Assembly: GCA_944384835.1 (NCBI GenBank) | Contig: CALWUU010000037.1 | Span: forward strand, 1 to 41,852 | Direction of reading: 5' to 3' | DNA length: 41,852 nucleotides | DNA from: an uncultured Clostridia bacterium | Lineage (GTDB): Bacteria; Bacillota; Clostridia; Oscillospirales; Acutalibacteraceae | Part shown: positions 16,951 through 24,749 of the stretch, one piece after another | How positions within the stretch are numbered: position 1 is the first letter of the stretch | How the letters are laid out: each line of letters starts with the position of its first letter | Program-made: the position numbers and the translations under genes | The notes under the pieces: generated by a model | Seen by the model: only the letters and a program-made list of their open reading frames with translations | The model's database searches: none | What the model was told of the DNA's origin: nothing

Positions 16951-17472
16951 ATGAAATTATCCAGAAGGATCGTATCCGTTCTAATGTTTATGTTGTTGCT
17001 TTCTTTCATGAGCATACCCGTCTTTGCAATGCAGACACAGAGTGGCAGCGGAAGAACCGATATTAGTTCAGAACAATCGAATACTAGTTGGGGGCAAAGT
17101 ACATCAGGAACCATGGAAGAAAGCAATCAAGAAACAGTTTCTTCGCAATCTAATAGTTCAGCTTTCCAAGAGAGCAGCATTTCATCCAGCAGTGAGATTT
17201 CCCTTCCGGAGGTTTCGGTAGGCAGCGAGGCAGCAGGTATTCTTTCAAAAGGAACCGATGTGACACCATCTAATACAACACAGACTTGGCTGGGGATTGT
17301 ATTCTGGGTTTGTATTGCAATTGGTATTTTAATAGTTGTCGTAGTTATTGTAGCTGCAACCAGAAAACCGCCTAAAGGGGGGACCGGAAAAAAGAGATAT
17401 GAACGCAGACCGATGACACCAAAAGGCAAACGTATTTTGAATGAAAAATATTATCGCAACATTAAAAAGTAA
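16951..17472 (+). CDS. Ser-rich secreted/membrane protein of unknown function
   Basis: The 173-residue protein starts with a signal peptide (about residues 1-26, ending VFAMQ). A roughly 85-residue linker rich in Ser, Gln, Glu and Thr follows. Then comes one membrane helix (about 111-137, WLGIVFWVCIAIGILIVVVVIV) and a short basic cytoplasmic tail (KPPKGGTGKKRYERRP). So the Ser-rich part faces outside and the tail faces inside. GAGGAAG lies before the ATG. The same layout recurs in the gene near 26497. I know no family; its position after spoIIP hints at, but does not prove, a sporulation or envelope role. Confidence 0.7.
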   Translation: MKLSRRIVSVLMFMLLLSFMSIPVFAMQTQSGSGRTDISSEQSNTSWGQSTSGTMEESNQETVSSQSNSSAFQESSISSSSEISLPEVSVGSEAAGILSKGTDVTPSNTTQTWLGIVFWVCIAIGILIVVVVIVAATRKPPKGGTGKKRYERRPMTPKGKRILNEKYYRNIKK

Positions 17473-17479
17473 TTGAATG

Positions 17480-17512
17480 AAAAAGAGAGGCGTTTTATCG
17501 CCTCTCTTTTTC
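17480..17512. terminator. Bidirectional terminator
   Basis: AAAAAGAGAGGCG...CGCCTCTCTTTTT, a 13-bp stem with A/T flanks, between the Ser-rich gene and the convergent XRE gene, whose stop it touches. Confidence 0.9.
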
Positions 17513-17777
17513 ATATCTGTGTTTCAAGTTCATTGTAAAAATGTCCCAACATATCCTTTAAATCAATTTCAAGTATCAGACAAAAGCATGCCAGTTCATA
17601 ATCGGTTACAAATCTGGCATTATTTTCTATTTTACTAATCATTTGTTGATCCATATTCACATTCATGGTCTGCATTTTAGCGGCAAGTTGACTTTGGGAC
17701 AGGTTCTTTTTCATCCTGTAAGTTTTTAAATTGGCGCTGATAATATTTTTATTCTTTCCGTAAATAATTTTCTTCAT
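17511..17777 (-). CDS. Small XRE-type helix-turn-helix regulator
   Basis: The 88-residue protein is mostly one lambda-repressor-like domain: LKTYRMKKNLSQSQLAAKMQT (helices 1-2), DQQMISKIENNARFVTDYELACFCLILEID (helices 3-4). It has no effector domain. The long spacing before the recognition helix and the phrase RFVTDYEL are shared with the XRE gene at 28923-29174, so the two are closely related. GGAGC lies before the ATG. Two dyads (17790-17804 and 17842-17856) sit directly upstream, consistent with autoregulation, though binding is not shown. Confidence 0.85.
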   Translation of the reverse strand: MKKIIYGKNKNIISANLKTYRMKKNLSQSQLAAKMQTMNVNMDQQMISKIENNARFVTDYELACFCLILEIDLKDMLGHFYNELETQI

Positions 17778-17789
17778 TTTGAACGCTCC

Positions 17790-17804
17790 ACGTCTATATA
17801 ACGT
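17790..17804. promoter_or_regulatory. Putative operator 1 of the XRE gene at 17511-17777
   Basis: ACGTCTATATAACGT, a 15-bp site with ACGT arms, immediately upstream of the ribosome site. Confidence 0.5.
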
Positions 17805-17841
17805 ATTTTACTTGACTTTAGCATATGTTTTCCAATGTAAT

Positions 17842-17856
17842 ACGTCATATAAACGT
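17842..17856. promoter_or_regulatory. Putative operator 2 of the XRE gene at 17511-17777
   Basis: ACGTCATATAAACGT, a near copy of operator 1, in the same orientation and 52 bp away. The promoter should lie between the two. Confidence 0.5.
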
Positions 17857-18160
17857 AATTGGGTAAGGCGGATTTAAAATAACGATGTCTATTTTTGCAT
17901 TCAGTAAGAAAAATGTTAGATGATCAAATGGTTTGTTAAGTATTATATAGTACTTATTTTTATATCAGAAAGTTTGTGTTCATATTGAGAAATTACAGAA
18001 ATAATATTTATGGGAATAATTTATCAAATTTTGACATTTAAAGTATTTTAAAACACCAAAAATATCAGAAGCGTTACAATTTTTAATTATAAATGCATAT
18101 TTATGTTGTACTTGTTTTTTAACAGGAAGTTCAAACAAGAATACCACCAAATATCTATAA
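17857..18160. other. AT-rich spacer without a gene
   Basis: No coding potential on either strand. A weak dyad AAGTAT...AGTACTT occurs near 17938-17955; nothing else stands out before the terminator at 18161. Confidence 0.5.
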
Positions 18161-18194
18161 AAAAAGGTAATTGTAGTTTTACAATTACCTTTTT
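18161..18194 (-). terminator. Terminator of the XRE gene at 18219-18488
   Basis: Perfect 14-bp stem (18161-18174 and 18181-18194, 6-nt loop) with A/T ends. Confidence 0.85.
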
Positions 18195-18218
18195 AAAGAT
18201 ATTTATATCGTTGGAACA

Positions 18219-18488
18219 TTATGAACTTTTCTTTTGTCGAGACGCTTCCATAGATGTATCTACATTTAAATCGGTCAATTGAATTGGGATATCAGAAAAT
18301 CCTAATATAAAATCAGCGCTGACATTATAATACTTGCATAGCTTAATCAAACAATCAATGGTCATATGTCTGCGTTTTTTTTCCCAGTGTCCCACTGTAG
18401 AATCCGACACATCGCATAACAGAGCAATATCTTTCTGCCCTTTTTTGTTTTGTATACGCAGTTCTTTTAATCTATCGCGATAATCCAT
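18219..18488 (-). CDS. Small XRE-type helix-turn-helix regulator
   Basis: The protein is 89 residues from ATG 18488, which follows GAGGTG; the longer frame to 18542 runs through the promoter and is unlikely. DYRDRLKELRIQNKKGQKDIALLCDVSDSTVGHWEKKRRHMTIDCLIKLCKYYNVSADFILGF is a complete XRE domain with the recognition helix DSTVGHWE. A short polar tail follows. A consensus promoter with an overlapping palindrome lies 20 nt upstream of the start, and the whole element is repeated 100 bp further up. The target genes are unknown; autoregulation is the simplest reading. Confidence 0.87.
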   Translation of the reverse strand: MDYRDRLKELRIQNKKGQKDIALLCDVSDSTVGHWEKKRRHMTIDCLIKLCKYYNVSADFILGFSDIPIQLTDLNVDTSMEASRQKKSS

Positions 18489-18507
18489 GGTATCACCTCT
18501 TTGTAAA

Positions 18508-18540
18508 ATTATAACATAAAAGAAATTGCTGTGCAATTTC
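18508..18540 (-). promoter_or_regulatory. Promoter with overlapping operator, copy 1
   Basis: On the minus strand TTGCAC (18531-18536), a 17-bp spacer and TATAAT (18508-18513). The palindrome GAAATTGC-TGT-GCAATTTC (18522-18540) covers the -35 box, as expected for a repressor site. Confidence 0.75.
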
Positions 18541-18607
18541 AAGCAGATTGAAGTTAAAACGTTCTCATAACAGTCAAAATTTTTAATTTTGCAGATGTTA
18601 TGGGGTT

Positions 18608-18640
18608 GTTATAACATAAAAGAAATTGCTGTGCAATTTC
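18608..18640 (-). promoter_or_regulatory. Promoter with overlapping operator, copy 2
   Basis: An exact 32-bp copy (18609-18640) of copy 1, displaced by exactly 100 bp and in the same orientation. The -10 here reads TATAAC, so this copy is probably weaker. Confidence 0.65.
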
Positions 18641-18829
18641 TGACGGATAGGCGTTACAAGGTTCTGGACAATAGTTAACATCTTCGATTTTGACTATTAC
18701 CAGGTGCTTTTAATACATGAACAATCAAAAATGAAAGTTTGTCATTTGATAGGAGATTATCTTAATACATATTATCTCTTTGAGAGTTATTGCAGCAAAG
18801 AATTGAGCAATCGAATTAAGGCATGCAAT
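18641..18829. other. Spacer between the duplicated promoter and the DUF885 gene
   Basis: No gene supported. A plus-strand open frame running from 18704 into the DUF885 gene is a shadow. Confidence 0.5.
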
Positions 18830-20623
18830 TTAACTTATTTGGGAATGATTTGTTTTTTCTATATAAGCATCTATATGCTGTTGAACAATTTGAAATGGAG
18901 CTGTTCCGCTTTCCAGCAAAGCTGTGTGGAATTCTTTTTCATCAAAACGATTTCCCAGTTGTTCCTGAGCGTATTCCTTCATATTTATAATTTCATGGTA
19001 CCCCACATAATACGGTTGAAATGTGGCGGGATTGGCCTGCAATTGAGTGTATTGCGTTTGCATGGATTCATCGTCTAAGGCAAATCCATTTGACTCCATA
19101 AATTCTTTAAATTCCTCTACTGACCAGCCGTCATAGTGGATGCCGATGTCTGCCAGAATGACAATGCAGTAAGTAGCCAGTTCATTTTCTTTATATGCTT
19201 CTAAAAGTATTGGGTCTATTTCATCAAGGTAAGAAAGTGCTTCGTATTGCGCATAAACCGCATATCCTTCCGCGTAGGCGCTGACATTGGACAATGCCTT
19301 TATAAAGTTGCTTTCCACATTCTCATACATATAGGCATATTGGTACATATGCCCCGGAAAACCTTCATGTGCTACTGTTGTGAATGTAGAGATAGATGCT
19401 ACGTCATTGGAGGTGGGGTTTACCCGCAGTTGTTTTACGGAATCGCCGTCCAATGTAGGAACGCTGAAATAAGCAGTGATACCAGAATTAGATGCTGATT
19501 CTTCATTCATTTCTTTTATATGGTAATCAAGATTGCTTACAGAAGGAAACTCTTCGGCAATAAAGTTTTTCATATCATCTAATATATCGGTATAGCTTAG
19601 ATATCCGGTCTCGGGAAGTGTGTTTGCAGTCAACGGTTCTACGGCCTCGGGATTGTTAATAACAATTTTTGCTAAATTATATAAGTGTTTGCTGAACTCC
19701 TGTTCCATCATATTTCTGATATCTTCAACAGATTTGTCGCTTCCAATGCTTTGTTTTAGAAGAAGTTCATAATATTCCTTGCCGTATTCAAATTTTGCAA
19801 GTCCTTCTGTATTGTTCTGACCGGTTTGCTGAAAGGTTTCCATTGTGGAACGAATGTTTTCAAATGCAGGCAAAAACGAAGAGGTAAAAGCCTCTTTTAA
19901 TTGATTTTTATATTCTTCTGTTTTCTCTGCATCTAATAATAATTGTTCTATACTAGTATTCATAGATGCCAGTATAGCGCTGTTTTCTCCGGGCTGTAAA
20001 ATACTGCTGCAATAGTCAATAATTGATTGCAAATCCAGCATTAGCAGACCGTTTTCTTCTTGTTTTTTTGTATATTCCAACACGCTGTCTACATACGGTT
20101 TTGTATCGTTCAATAAAATAATTAAATCCTGTACGTCTTTTTCGCTGCGTACTTGCCAGTCTGCAAATAACGTAGGAAGCTGGAATTGAATACCGCTCAT
20201 GCTCTCAAAATAGGAGCCGTAATAGTTGAATTTTTCATTGTTCAGTTTTTGATATAAAGAGACTTGATATTCATAAATATCATAGATATCTTTTTGTTCT
20301 TCTGTCAAAGCATTCCGATCAAATTGTTTGAATTTTTCATAAGAATTATCGTTTTCCTCAACAGGAGCAGGTGCGTTTTCGCTGCTTGGACGAGCGCCTA
20401 AACTGACTTCGATCTGGCTTGTATCCACCCCAAATGCTTCCGGATCTTGCATGTATATATGGGTTGCAATATAATCACTTTCCATTGTTGTTATAAATTC
20501 TTCCTGAATAAATTCATCAAACTGTGTTTGTATCTGAGAATCATCTATTTGATGACATCCAGCAATAGAGCATGCCAGAATGACAATCAAAGACAGTAAA
20601 GAACATTTCTTAACAATTTTCAT
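18830..20623 (-). CDS. DUF885 family lipoprotein, putative zinc peptidase
   Basis: From ATG 20623 the protein is about 597 residues. It has a lipoprotein signal ending IAGC (Cys23), so it is anchored outside the membrane. The DUF885 catalytic signature TVAHEGFPGHMYQ (about 416-428) supplies the HExxH-like zinc site, with later downstream Glu-rich helices typical of the family. AAAGGAGA lies before this ATG; in-frame upstream ATGs would add residues ahead of the signal peptide. Relatives are extracellular oligopeptidase-like proteins of uncertain substrate. No terminator was seen at its end. Confidence 0.9.
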   Translation of the reverse strand: MKIVKKCSLLSLIVILACSIAGCHQIDDSQIQTQFDEFIQEEFITTMESDYIATHIYMQDPEAFGVDTSQIEVSLGARPSSENAPAPVEENDNSYEKFKQFDRNALTEEQKDIYDIYEYQVSLYQKLNNEKFNYYGSYFESMSGIQFQLPTLFADWQVRSEKDVQDLIILLNDTKPYVDSVLEYTKKQEENGLLMLDLQSIIDYCSSILQPGENSAILASMNTSIEQLLLDAEKTEEYKNQLKEAFTSSFLPAFENIRSTMETFQQTGQNNTEGLAKFEYGKEYYELLLKQSIGSDKSVEDIRNMMEQEFSKHLYNLAKIVINNPEAVEPLTANTLPETGYLSYTDILDDMKNFIAEEFPSVSNLDYHIKEMNEESASNSGITAYFSVPTLDGDSVKQLRVNPTSNDVASISTFTTVAHEGFPGHMYQYAYMYENVESNFIKALSNVSAYAEGYAVYAQYEALSYLDEIDPILLEAYKENELATYCIVILADIGIHYDGWSVEEFKEFMESNGFALDDESMQTQYTQLQANPATFQPYYVGYHEIINMKEYAQEQLGNRFDEKEFHTALLESGTAPFQIVQQHIDAYIEKTNHSQIS

Positions 20624-20802
20624 ATCTTCTTTCTCCTTTATATTCATAGCTTCATTATACTTATTTTTATAAACAGAAGCAATATTGTTCACATTTCGTC
20701 ACCAAATGTTTGGAGGGGCTTAATAATCTGAAAATACGTTATTCTCATTTTATTTTAACCGGCTAACCAATTTCATATGTTAGAAGTATCAAAATAAAAT
20801 AC

Positions 20803-20875
20803 TACTTAAAGTATGATTTTATATTGATTTCCTACTTAAAGTATGATAATCTATTATTATCCTACTAAAAGTAGG
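20803..20875. promoter_or_regulatory. Three dyad sites at 30-bp spacing upstream of an XRE gene
   Basis: TACTTAAAGTA at 20803-20813 and 20833-20843, and CCTACTAAAAGTAGG at 20861-20875, whose core TACTAAAAGTA starts at 20863. The cores start exactly 30 bp apart, about three helical turns. The third runs into the GGAGGAGG ribosome site. Confidence 0.65.
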
Positions 20876-20889
20876 GAGGAGGAGCAAAG

Positions 20890-21114
20890 ATGACATATAA
20901 AAACGTCAATTATTATCGCATATTGAGTATGAATGTATCAGGTTACCGAAAGTTACGGGGCTGGAGCCAATATGAATTGGCAGAAAAACTTCATATCAGC
21001 CGGACTTATCTCAGCATTATTGAAGCGCCTAATATGAAAGTAAATATTTCATTGGAAATTCTAATCGCTTTATCTGATCAATTGGATGTACCATTGCCGA
21101 AACTTTTTGAATAA
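20890..21114 (+). CDS. Small XRE-type helix-turn-helix regulator
   Basis: The 74-residue protein is a minimal XRE domain: SGYRKLRGWSQYELAEKLHISRTYLSIIEAPNMKVNISLEILIALSDQLDVPLPKLFE. The recognition helix is SRTYLSIIE. A strong GGAGGAGG site lies 5-9 nt before the ATG and is overlapped by the last of three dyads, so binding there could also block translation. A single-domain regulator controlled by its own product is the likely role; its other targets are unknown. It precedes the decarboxylase-like gene on the same strand by about 90 nt. Confidence 0.85.
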   Translation: MTYKNVNYYRILSMNVSGYRKLRGWSQYELAEKLHISRTYLSIIEAPNMKVNISLEILIALSDQLDVPLPKLFE

Positions 21115-21206
21115 TCATTTGTATCCAGAAATTCTCTATCAAATTTGCTTGAAAAGAAATCCGTTTCATAAGATAATAAAGTTAAAATAAAAAGAGGAGC
21201 ACATAT

Positions 21207-22547
21207 ATGGCTAATCAAACACCGTTATATTCTGCTTTGGTACAGCATCACAGACTTGGAAGATCGGCCTTTCATACGCCGGGGCATTCTGGCAAGGAAA
21301 TTTCTTTTCTGGCTGGTTTGCTTCAGCTAGATGTAACTGAACTGCCTGATACAGACAGCTTATTTGAGGCGGAGCATGTGATTTTACAAGCAGAACAGCA
21401 CGCGGCTCAAGTATTTGGTACCACTCGTACCTTGTTTTCTGCCGGAGGCTGTACCTTATGCATTCAAGCGATGCTGCGTCTTGTTTCAGCTGACAGCAGT
21501 AAAAAAACAATTGTAACAGATCGTATCCTGCACCGCAGTGCGGTGAATGCAATGGCGTTACTTGATTTGAACCCGGTTTGGCTGCTGCCAAGGGCAGACG
21601 CAGGTTCTGGATTTCCGGGAAGAATTCATCCGGACGATGTAGAAGCTTTTTTAAAACAATATCAAGATGCTGCGGCAGTATATATCACAAGTCCCGACTA
21701 TTTTGGTGTGTTGGCAGATATCAAAAAAATTTCTGAAGTCTGCCGCCGTTATCAGGTGCCTTTATTGGTCGATAATGCACACGGTTCCCACTTGTTTTTA
21801 ATGCCGGAAAATTTGCATCCCATTCATCTGGGGGCAGATATGACTGCATGTTCTGCTCATAAAACCTTGCCTGTTTTGACAGGCGGTGCTTTTTTAAATA
21901 TTGTGTCTGATACTTATGTGCATAATGCAAAAGATGCAATGGCGCTGTTTGGGTCTACAAGTCCTTCCTATCCTATCATGGCGTCTTTGGATTTATGTAT
22001 GCGATGGGCAGAAACAAAAGGAAAAGCTGCCTATTCACAACTGCAGAAACGTGTTTTGAAAATAAAAGAACTGGCAGTTGAAAAAGGCATTGTTATTCCA
22101 ACTGGGGCAACGGATCCTGTACGTATTACTTTACAGACGGCATCGTTGGGAATCACAGGGGAAGAAGCGGCTGAAATCTTCCGAACCTATTTGGTAGAGC
22201 CTGAGTATGCAGATGATGGGAATCTTGTGCTAATTGCAACGCCTTTTCACACCGAACAAGATTTTTTACGAGTGGAGAAAGCAATTCAGGCGTTGCCTAA
22301 CAAAAGACCGGTTACACTCAATGCAGTGCTGCCGCCATTGCCGAATTCCGTTATGTCTGTACGTCAAGCTGTATTTTCTCCATGGGAAGAAATCAATCTT
22401 GAGGATAGCATTGGAAGAATCGCCGCAACTACCGCTTGTCCGTGTCCTCCCGGTATACCTGTTGTCATGCCGGGCGAAATGATTACAGAAGAAATTGCCA
22501 TGTTTTTAAAGAAGTATAGATTTCTGACTATAAAAGTGGTAAAATAA
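21207..22547 (+). CDS. Orn/Lys/Arg decarboxylase-family PLP protein (YaaO-like)
   Basis: The 446-residue protein is a fold-type I PLP enzyme. Signatures are AFHTPGHSG near the N-terminus, LFSAGGCTLCIQAM, LLVDNAHGSH for the PLP pyridine Asp, and the Schiff-base lysine Lys219 in SAHKTLPVLTGG. The C-terminal domain is shorter than in E. coli-type decarboxylases, as in Bacillus YaaO. The reaction is probably amino-acid decarboxylation toward polyamines, but the exact substrate is unknown. AGGAGC lies upstream. It precedes holB; tmk, often between them, is missing here. Confidence 0.88.
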   Translation: MANQTPLYSALVQHHRLGRSAFHTPGHSGKEISFLAGLLQLDVTELPDTDSLFEAEHVILQAEQHAAQVFGTTRTLFSAGGCTLCIQAMLRLVSADSSKKTIVTDRILHRSAVNAMALLDLNPVWLLPRADAGSGFPGRIHPDDVEAFLKQYQDAAAVYITSPDYFGVLADIKKISEVCRRYQVPLLVDNAHGSHLFLMPENLHPIHLGADMTACSAHKTLPVLTGGAFLNIVSDTYVHNAKDAMALFGSTSPSYPIMASLDLCMRWAETKGKAAYSQLQKRVLKIKELAVEKGIVIPTGATDPVRITLQTASLGITGEEAAEIFRTYLVEPEYADDGNLVLIATPFHTEQDFLRVEKAIQALPNKRPVTLNAVLPPLPNSVMSVRQAVFSPWEEINLEDSIGRIAATTACPCPPGIPVVMPGEMITEEIAMFLKKYRFLTIKVVK

Positions 22548-22596
22548 ATTATTACGGTTTATCCGTAATTATGGGCAGAAAGAGAGGGCCTTGCAC

Positions 22597-23466
22597 ATGC
22601 TGAATTTAGAACAATGTGCTGTTTCCGAAGCAGTTAAACAAAAATTAGACACAATGTTTGCACAAAAGCGTGTGCCCCAAGCTCTTATTATTGAAGGAGA
22701 CTATGCAAGGACAACAGAATTGGCGCGTGTACTTGCTGCGGGACTGGTTTGTCAGTCGCAAGATAACAAACCGTGCGGTATATGCAGCAGCTGTATCAAA
22801 GCACATGCCGGTTCTCATCCGGATATTTATTTGGCAGAAGGAGGTTTGACTCCGCGTTCTTTTAAGGTGGATGCTGTACGCGCGGTTCGCAGTGACGCGT
22901 ATGTGCAATCTCAAGAAGGCGGCTGCAAAGTATATTTGTTATTCCGTGCGGAAAGTATGTCCGCGGAAGCACAGAATGCTTTGCTGAAAGTATTGGAAGA
23001 GCCTCCTGCCCAAACTGTATTTATACTTACTTGTCCCACAGCCCATCTTTTATTGCAAACCATTCGTTCACGCTCGCAGATGATTACTTTGGACGATACT
23101 GCGGAGGAACATCCGGAAGCGATACGAATTGCAGGAGAAATTGCACAGGCGTTAATTCAAACAAAAGAAATACAGATGCTGCAGGTAACCGCACCTCTGA
23201 TTAAAGATAAAGATTTACTCAAAGAAGTATTAAACCAACTAACTCTTATATTCCGTGACGCATGCGTCCAGCGGTCGGGCGGAAATAGTTTTTTATCTGA
23301 TCAGACGGAGCAAGTCCAAGCCTTATGCCGTGCAATTCCAAAAGCAAAATTATTTCAGCTGGAACAAGTAGTAAATGAAATACAAAATGCTATGGTCTTT
23401 CACGCAAATATGACAATTTTGGTAACTGTGTTATGCGCAAAATTGCGTGCAGCAGCAGGTAGGTAA
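22597..23466 (+). CDS. holB: DNA polymerase III subunit delta'
   Basis: Delta' is part of the clamp-loader complex that loads the sliding clamp at replication forks. The 289-residue protein has the zinc-binding cluster around CGICSSC near residues 57-63, the helix region AESMSAEAQNALLKVLEEPP, and the SRSQ box after IRSR (the arginine-finger region). The P-loop is degenerate, as is common in delta'. ATG 22597 has a GAGAGG site 9 nt upstream and is chosen over the TTG at 22591. ricT follows 30 nt later, the same order as in Bacillus. Confidence 0.92.
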   Translation: MLNLEQCAVSEAVKQKLDTMFAQKRVPQALIIEGDYARTTELARVLAAGLVCQSQDNKPCGICSSCIKAHAGSHPDIYLAEGGLTPRSFKVDAVRAVRSDAYVQSQEGGCKVYLLFRAESMSAEAQNALLKVLEEPPAQTVFILTCPTAHLLLQTIRSRSQMITLDDTAEEHPEAIRIAGEIAQALIQTKEIQMLQVTAPLIKDKDLLKEVLNQLTLIFRDACVQRSGGNSFLSDQTEQVQALCRAIPKAKLFQLEQVVNEIQNAMVFHANMTILVTVLCAKLRAAAGR

Positions 23467-23496
23467 TACGACATTTTACATGTATGGGAGGGTAAA

Positions 23497-24366
23497 ATGG
23501 CACAAGTAATCGGTGTTAGATTTAAAGATGTAGGTAAAATATATTATTTTGATCCGCTGGATTTAGAAATTACAAAGGGCAGTCGAGTGATTGTAGAAAC
23601 TGCTCGAGGTATAGAATGCGGTGAAGTGGCAATGGAACGTAAGGAAGTGTCGGATGAAGGTCTGGTACAGCCTTTAAAATCTGTGATACGTGTTGCTACT
23701 GAAGAAGATTTAAAAAAAGTGGAAGAAAATCACGAAAAAGAAAAACAGGCATTTGATATTTGTCTGAAAAAAATTTCCGACCATAAGCTGGATATGAAAT
23801 TGGTGGATGTTGAATATACATTCGATAACAGTAAGGTATTGTTTTACTTTACGGCCGAAGGCAGGGTGGACTTCCGTGAATTGGTAAAAGATTTAGCGTC
23901 TGTATTTCGTACCCGCATTGAGCTGCGTCAAATAGGTGTGCGGGATGAAGCAAAGATGCTGGGCGGACTTGGTGTTTGTGGAAAACCCTTTTGCTGCTCC
24001 ACATTTTTAAGCAGTTTTCAGCCTGTTTCTATTAAAATGGCAAAGGAACAGGGACTATCCTTAAATCCGGTAAAAATTTCCGGTACTTGCGGTCGTTTAA
24101 TGTGTTGTCTTAAATTTGAGCAAGATGCTTATCTGGATTTACTGCGTACGATTCCGAAAGTAAATGCAGTTGTAGTAACGCCTGAAGGGAAAGGCACAGT
24201 AATTGACCAAAACTTATTAACCGGTATTTTAACCATACGTTTGGATAAGGCTCCGGATGCAGCGCCTGCTACATTCCATGCTAAACAAGTAAAAGTAATC
24301 AAAGATGGCCAAATTAAGGTAAATAAAGAAGAATTAGAGCAGCTAAAAGGTTTGGAAAAGAATTAA
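23497..24366 (+). CDS. ricT: RicT (PSP1 domain) iron-sulfur regulatory complex subunit
   Basis: RicT (YaaT) forms the Ric complex, which in Bacillus binds [4Fe-4S] clusters and influences RNase Y and developmental decisions. The 289-residue protein has the PSP1 start VIGVRFKDVGKIYYFDP, a coiled middle, and the cysteine motifs GGLGVCGKPFCCSTFLSSF and GTCGRLMCCLKFE, which are the likely cluster ligands. Length and motifs are typical. It lies 30 nt after holB and is followed by a small ferredoxin, an insertion not seen in the Bacillus order. Confidence 0.93.
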   Translation: MAQVIGVRFKDVGKIYYFDPLDLEITKGSRVIVETARGIECGEVAMERKEVSDEGLVQPLKSVIRVATEEDLKKVEENHEKEKQAFDICLKKISDHKLDMKLVDVEYTFDNSKVLFYFTAEGRVDFRELVKDLASVFRTRIELRQIGVRDEAKMLGGLGVCGKPFCCSTFLSSFQPVSIKMAKEQGLSLNPVKISGTCGRLMCCLKFEQDAYLDLLRTIPKVNAVVVTPEGKGTVIDQNLLTGILTIRLDKAPDAAPATFHAKQVKVIKDGQIKVNKEELEQLKGLEKN

Positions 24367-24484
24367 ATTTATCATTTTGCAACAAAAAGACGGCTTATTT
24401 TTTACATGATATCTTTGGAATTCTATTGCTTTTTTTCATATCTATGTTAAAATAAAGGTGTAACTCAAAAGGAGGTGCTTTAAA

Positions 24485-24655
24485 ATGGCATATCATATTA
24501 ACACAGATTGTATTTCATGTGGTGCTTGTGCAGCAGAATGTCCTGTAAGCGCTATTTCAGAGGGCGATAACATTTATGTTATTGATCCTGATACATGCAT
24601 TGACTGTGGCGCTTGCGCAGATGTTTGTCCGGTAGGAGCTCCACAACCGGCATAA
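24485..24655 (+). CDS. 2[4Fe-4S] bacterial-type ferredoxin
   Basis: Translated directly from the sequence: 56 residues with Cys9-x2-Cys12-x2-Cys15-x3-Cys19 and a second set at 38, 41, 44 and 48, both ending Cys-Pro. This is the classical clostridial two-cluster ferredoxin layout, a low-potential electron carrier. AAAGGAGG lies before the ATG and a terminator follows. It is a very small gene between ricT and the methyltransferase; a role in supplying electrons for iron-sulfur assembly of RicT is an attractive but untested guess. Confidence 0.95.
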   Translation: MAYHINTDCISCGACAAECPVSAISEGDNIYVIDPDTCIDCGACADVCPVGAPQPA

Positions 24656-24669
24656 TTTTGCCAGTAAAC

Positions 24670-24703
24670 AAAAAGGGCGGTGCTATATGCATCGCTCTTT
24701 TTT
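24670..24703 (+). terminator. Ferredoxin terminator
   Basis: GGGCGGTGC...GCATCGCTC stem of 9 bp with two G-T pairs, flanked by A and T runs. Confidence 0.7.
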
Positions 24704-24749
24704 CTATGATAAGATATTTTTATGTGACGGTTAAAGGAGATATCAGCAA

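Noticed and set aside
17790-20875. CRISPR array from repeated motifs
   Set aside because: The repeats are few, short dyads at promoters, not repeat-spacer units, and no cas gene is near.
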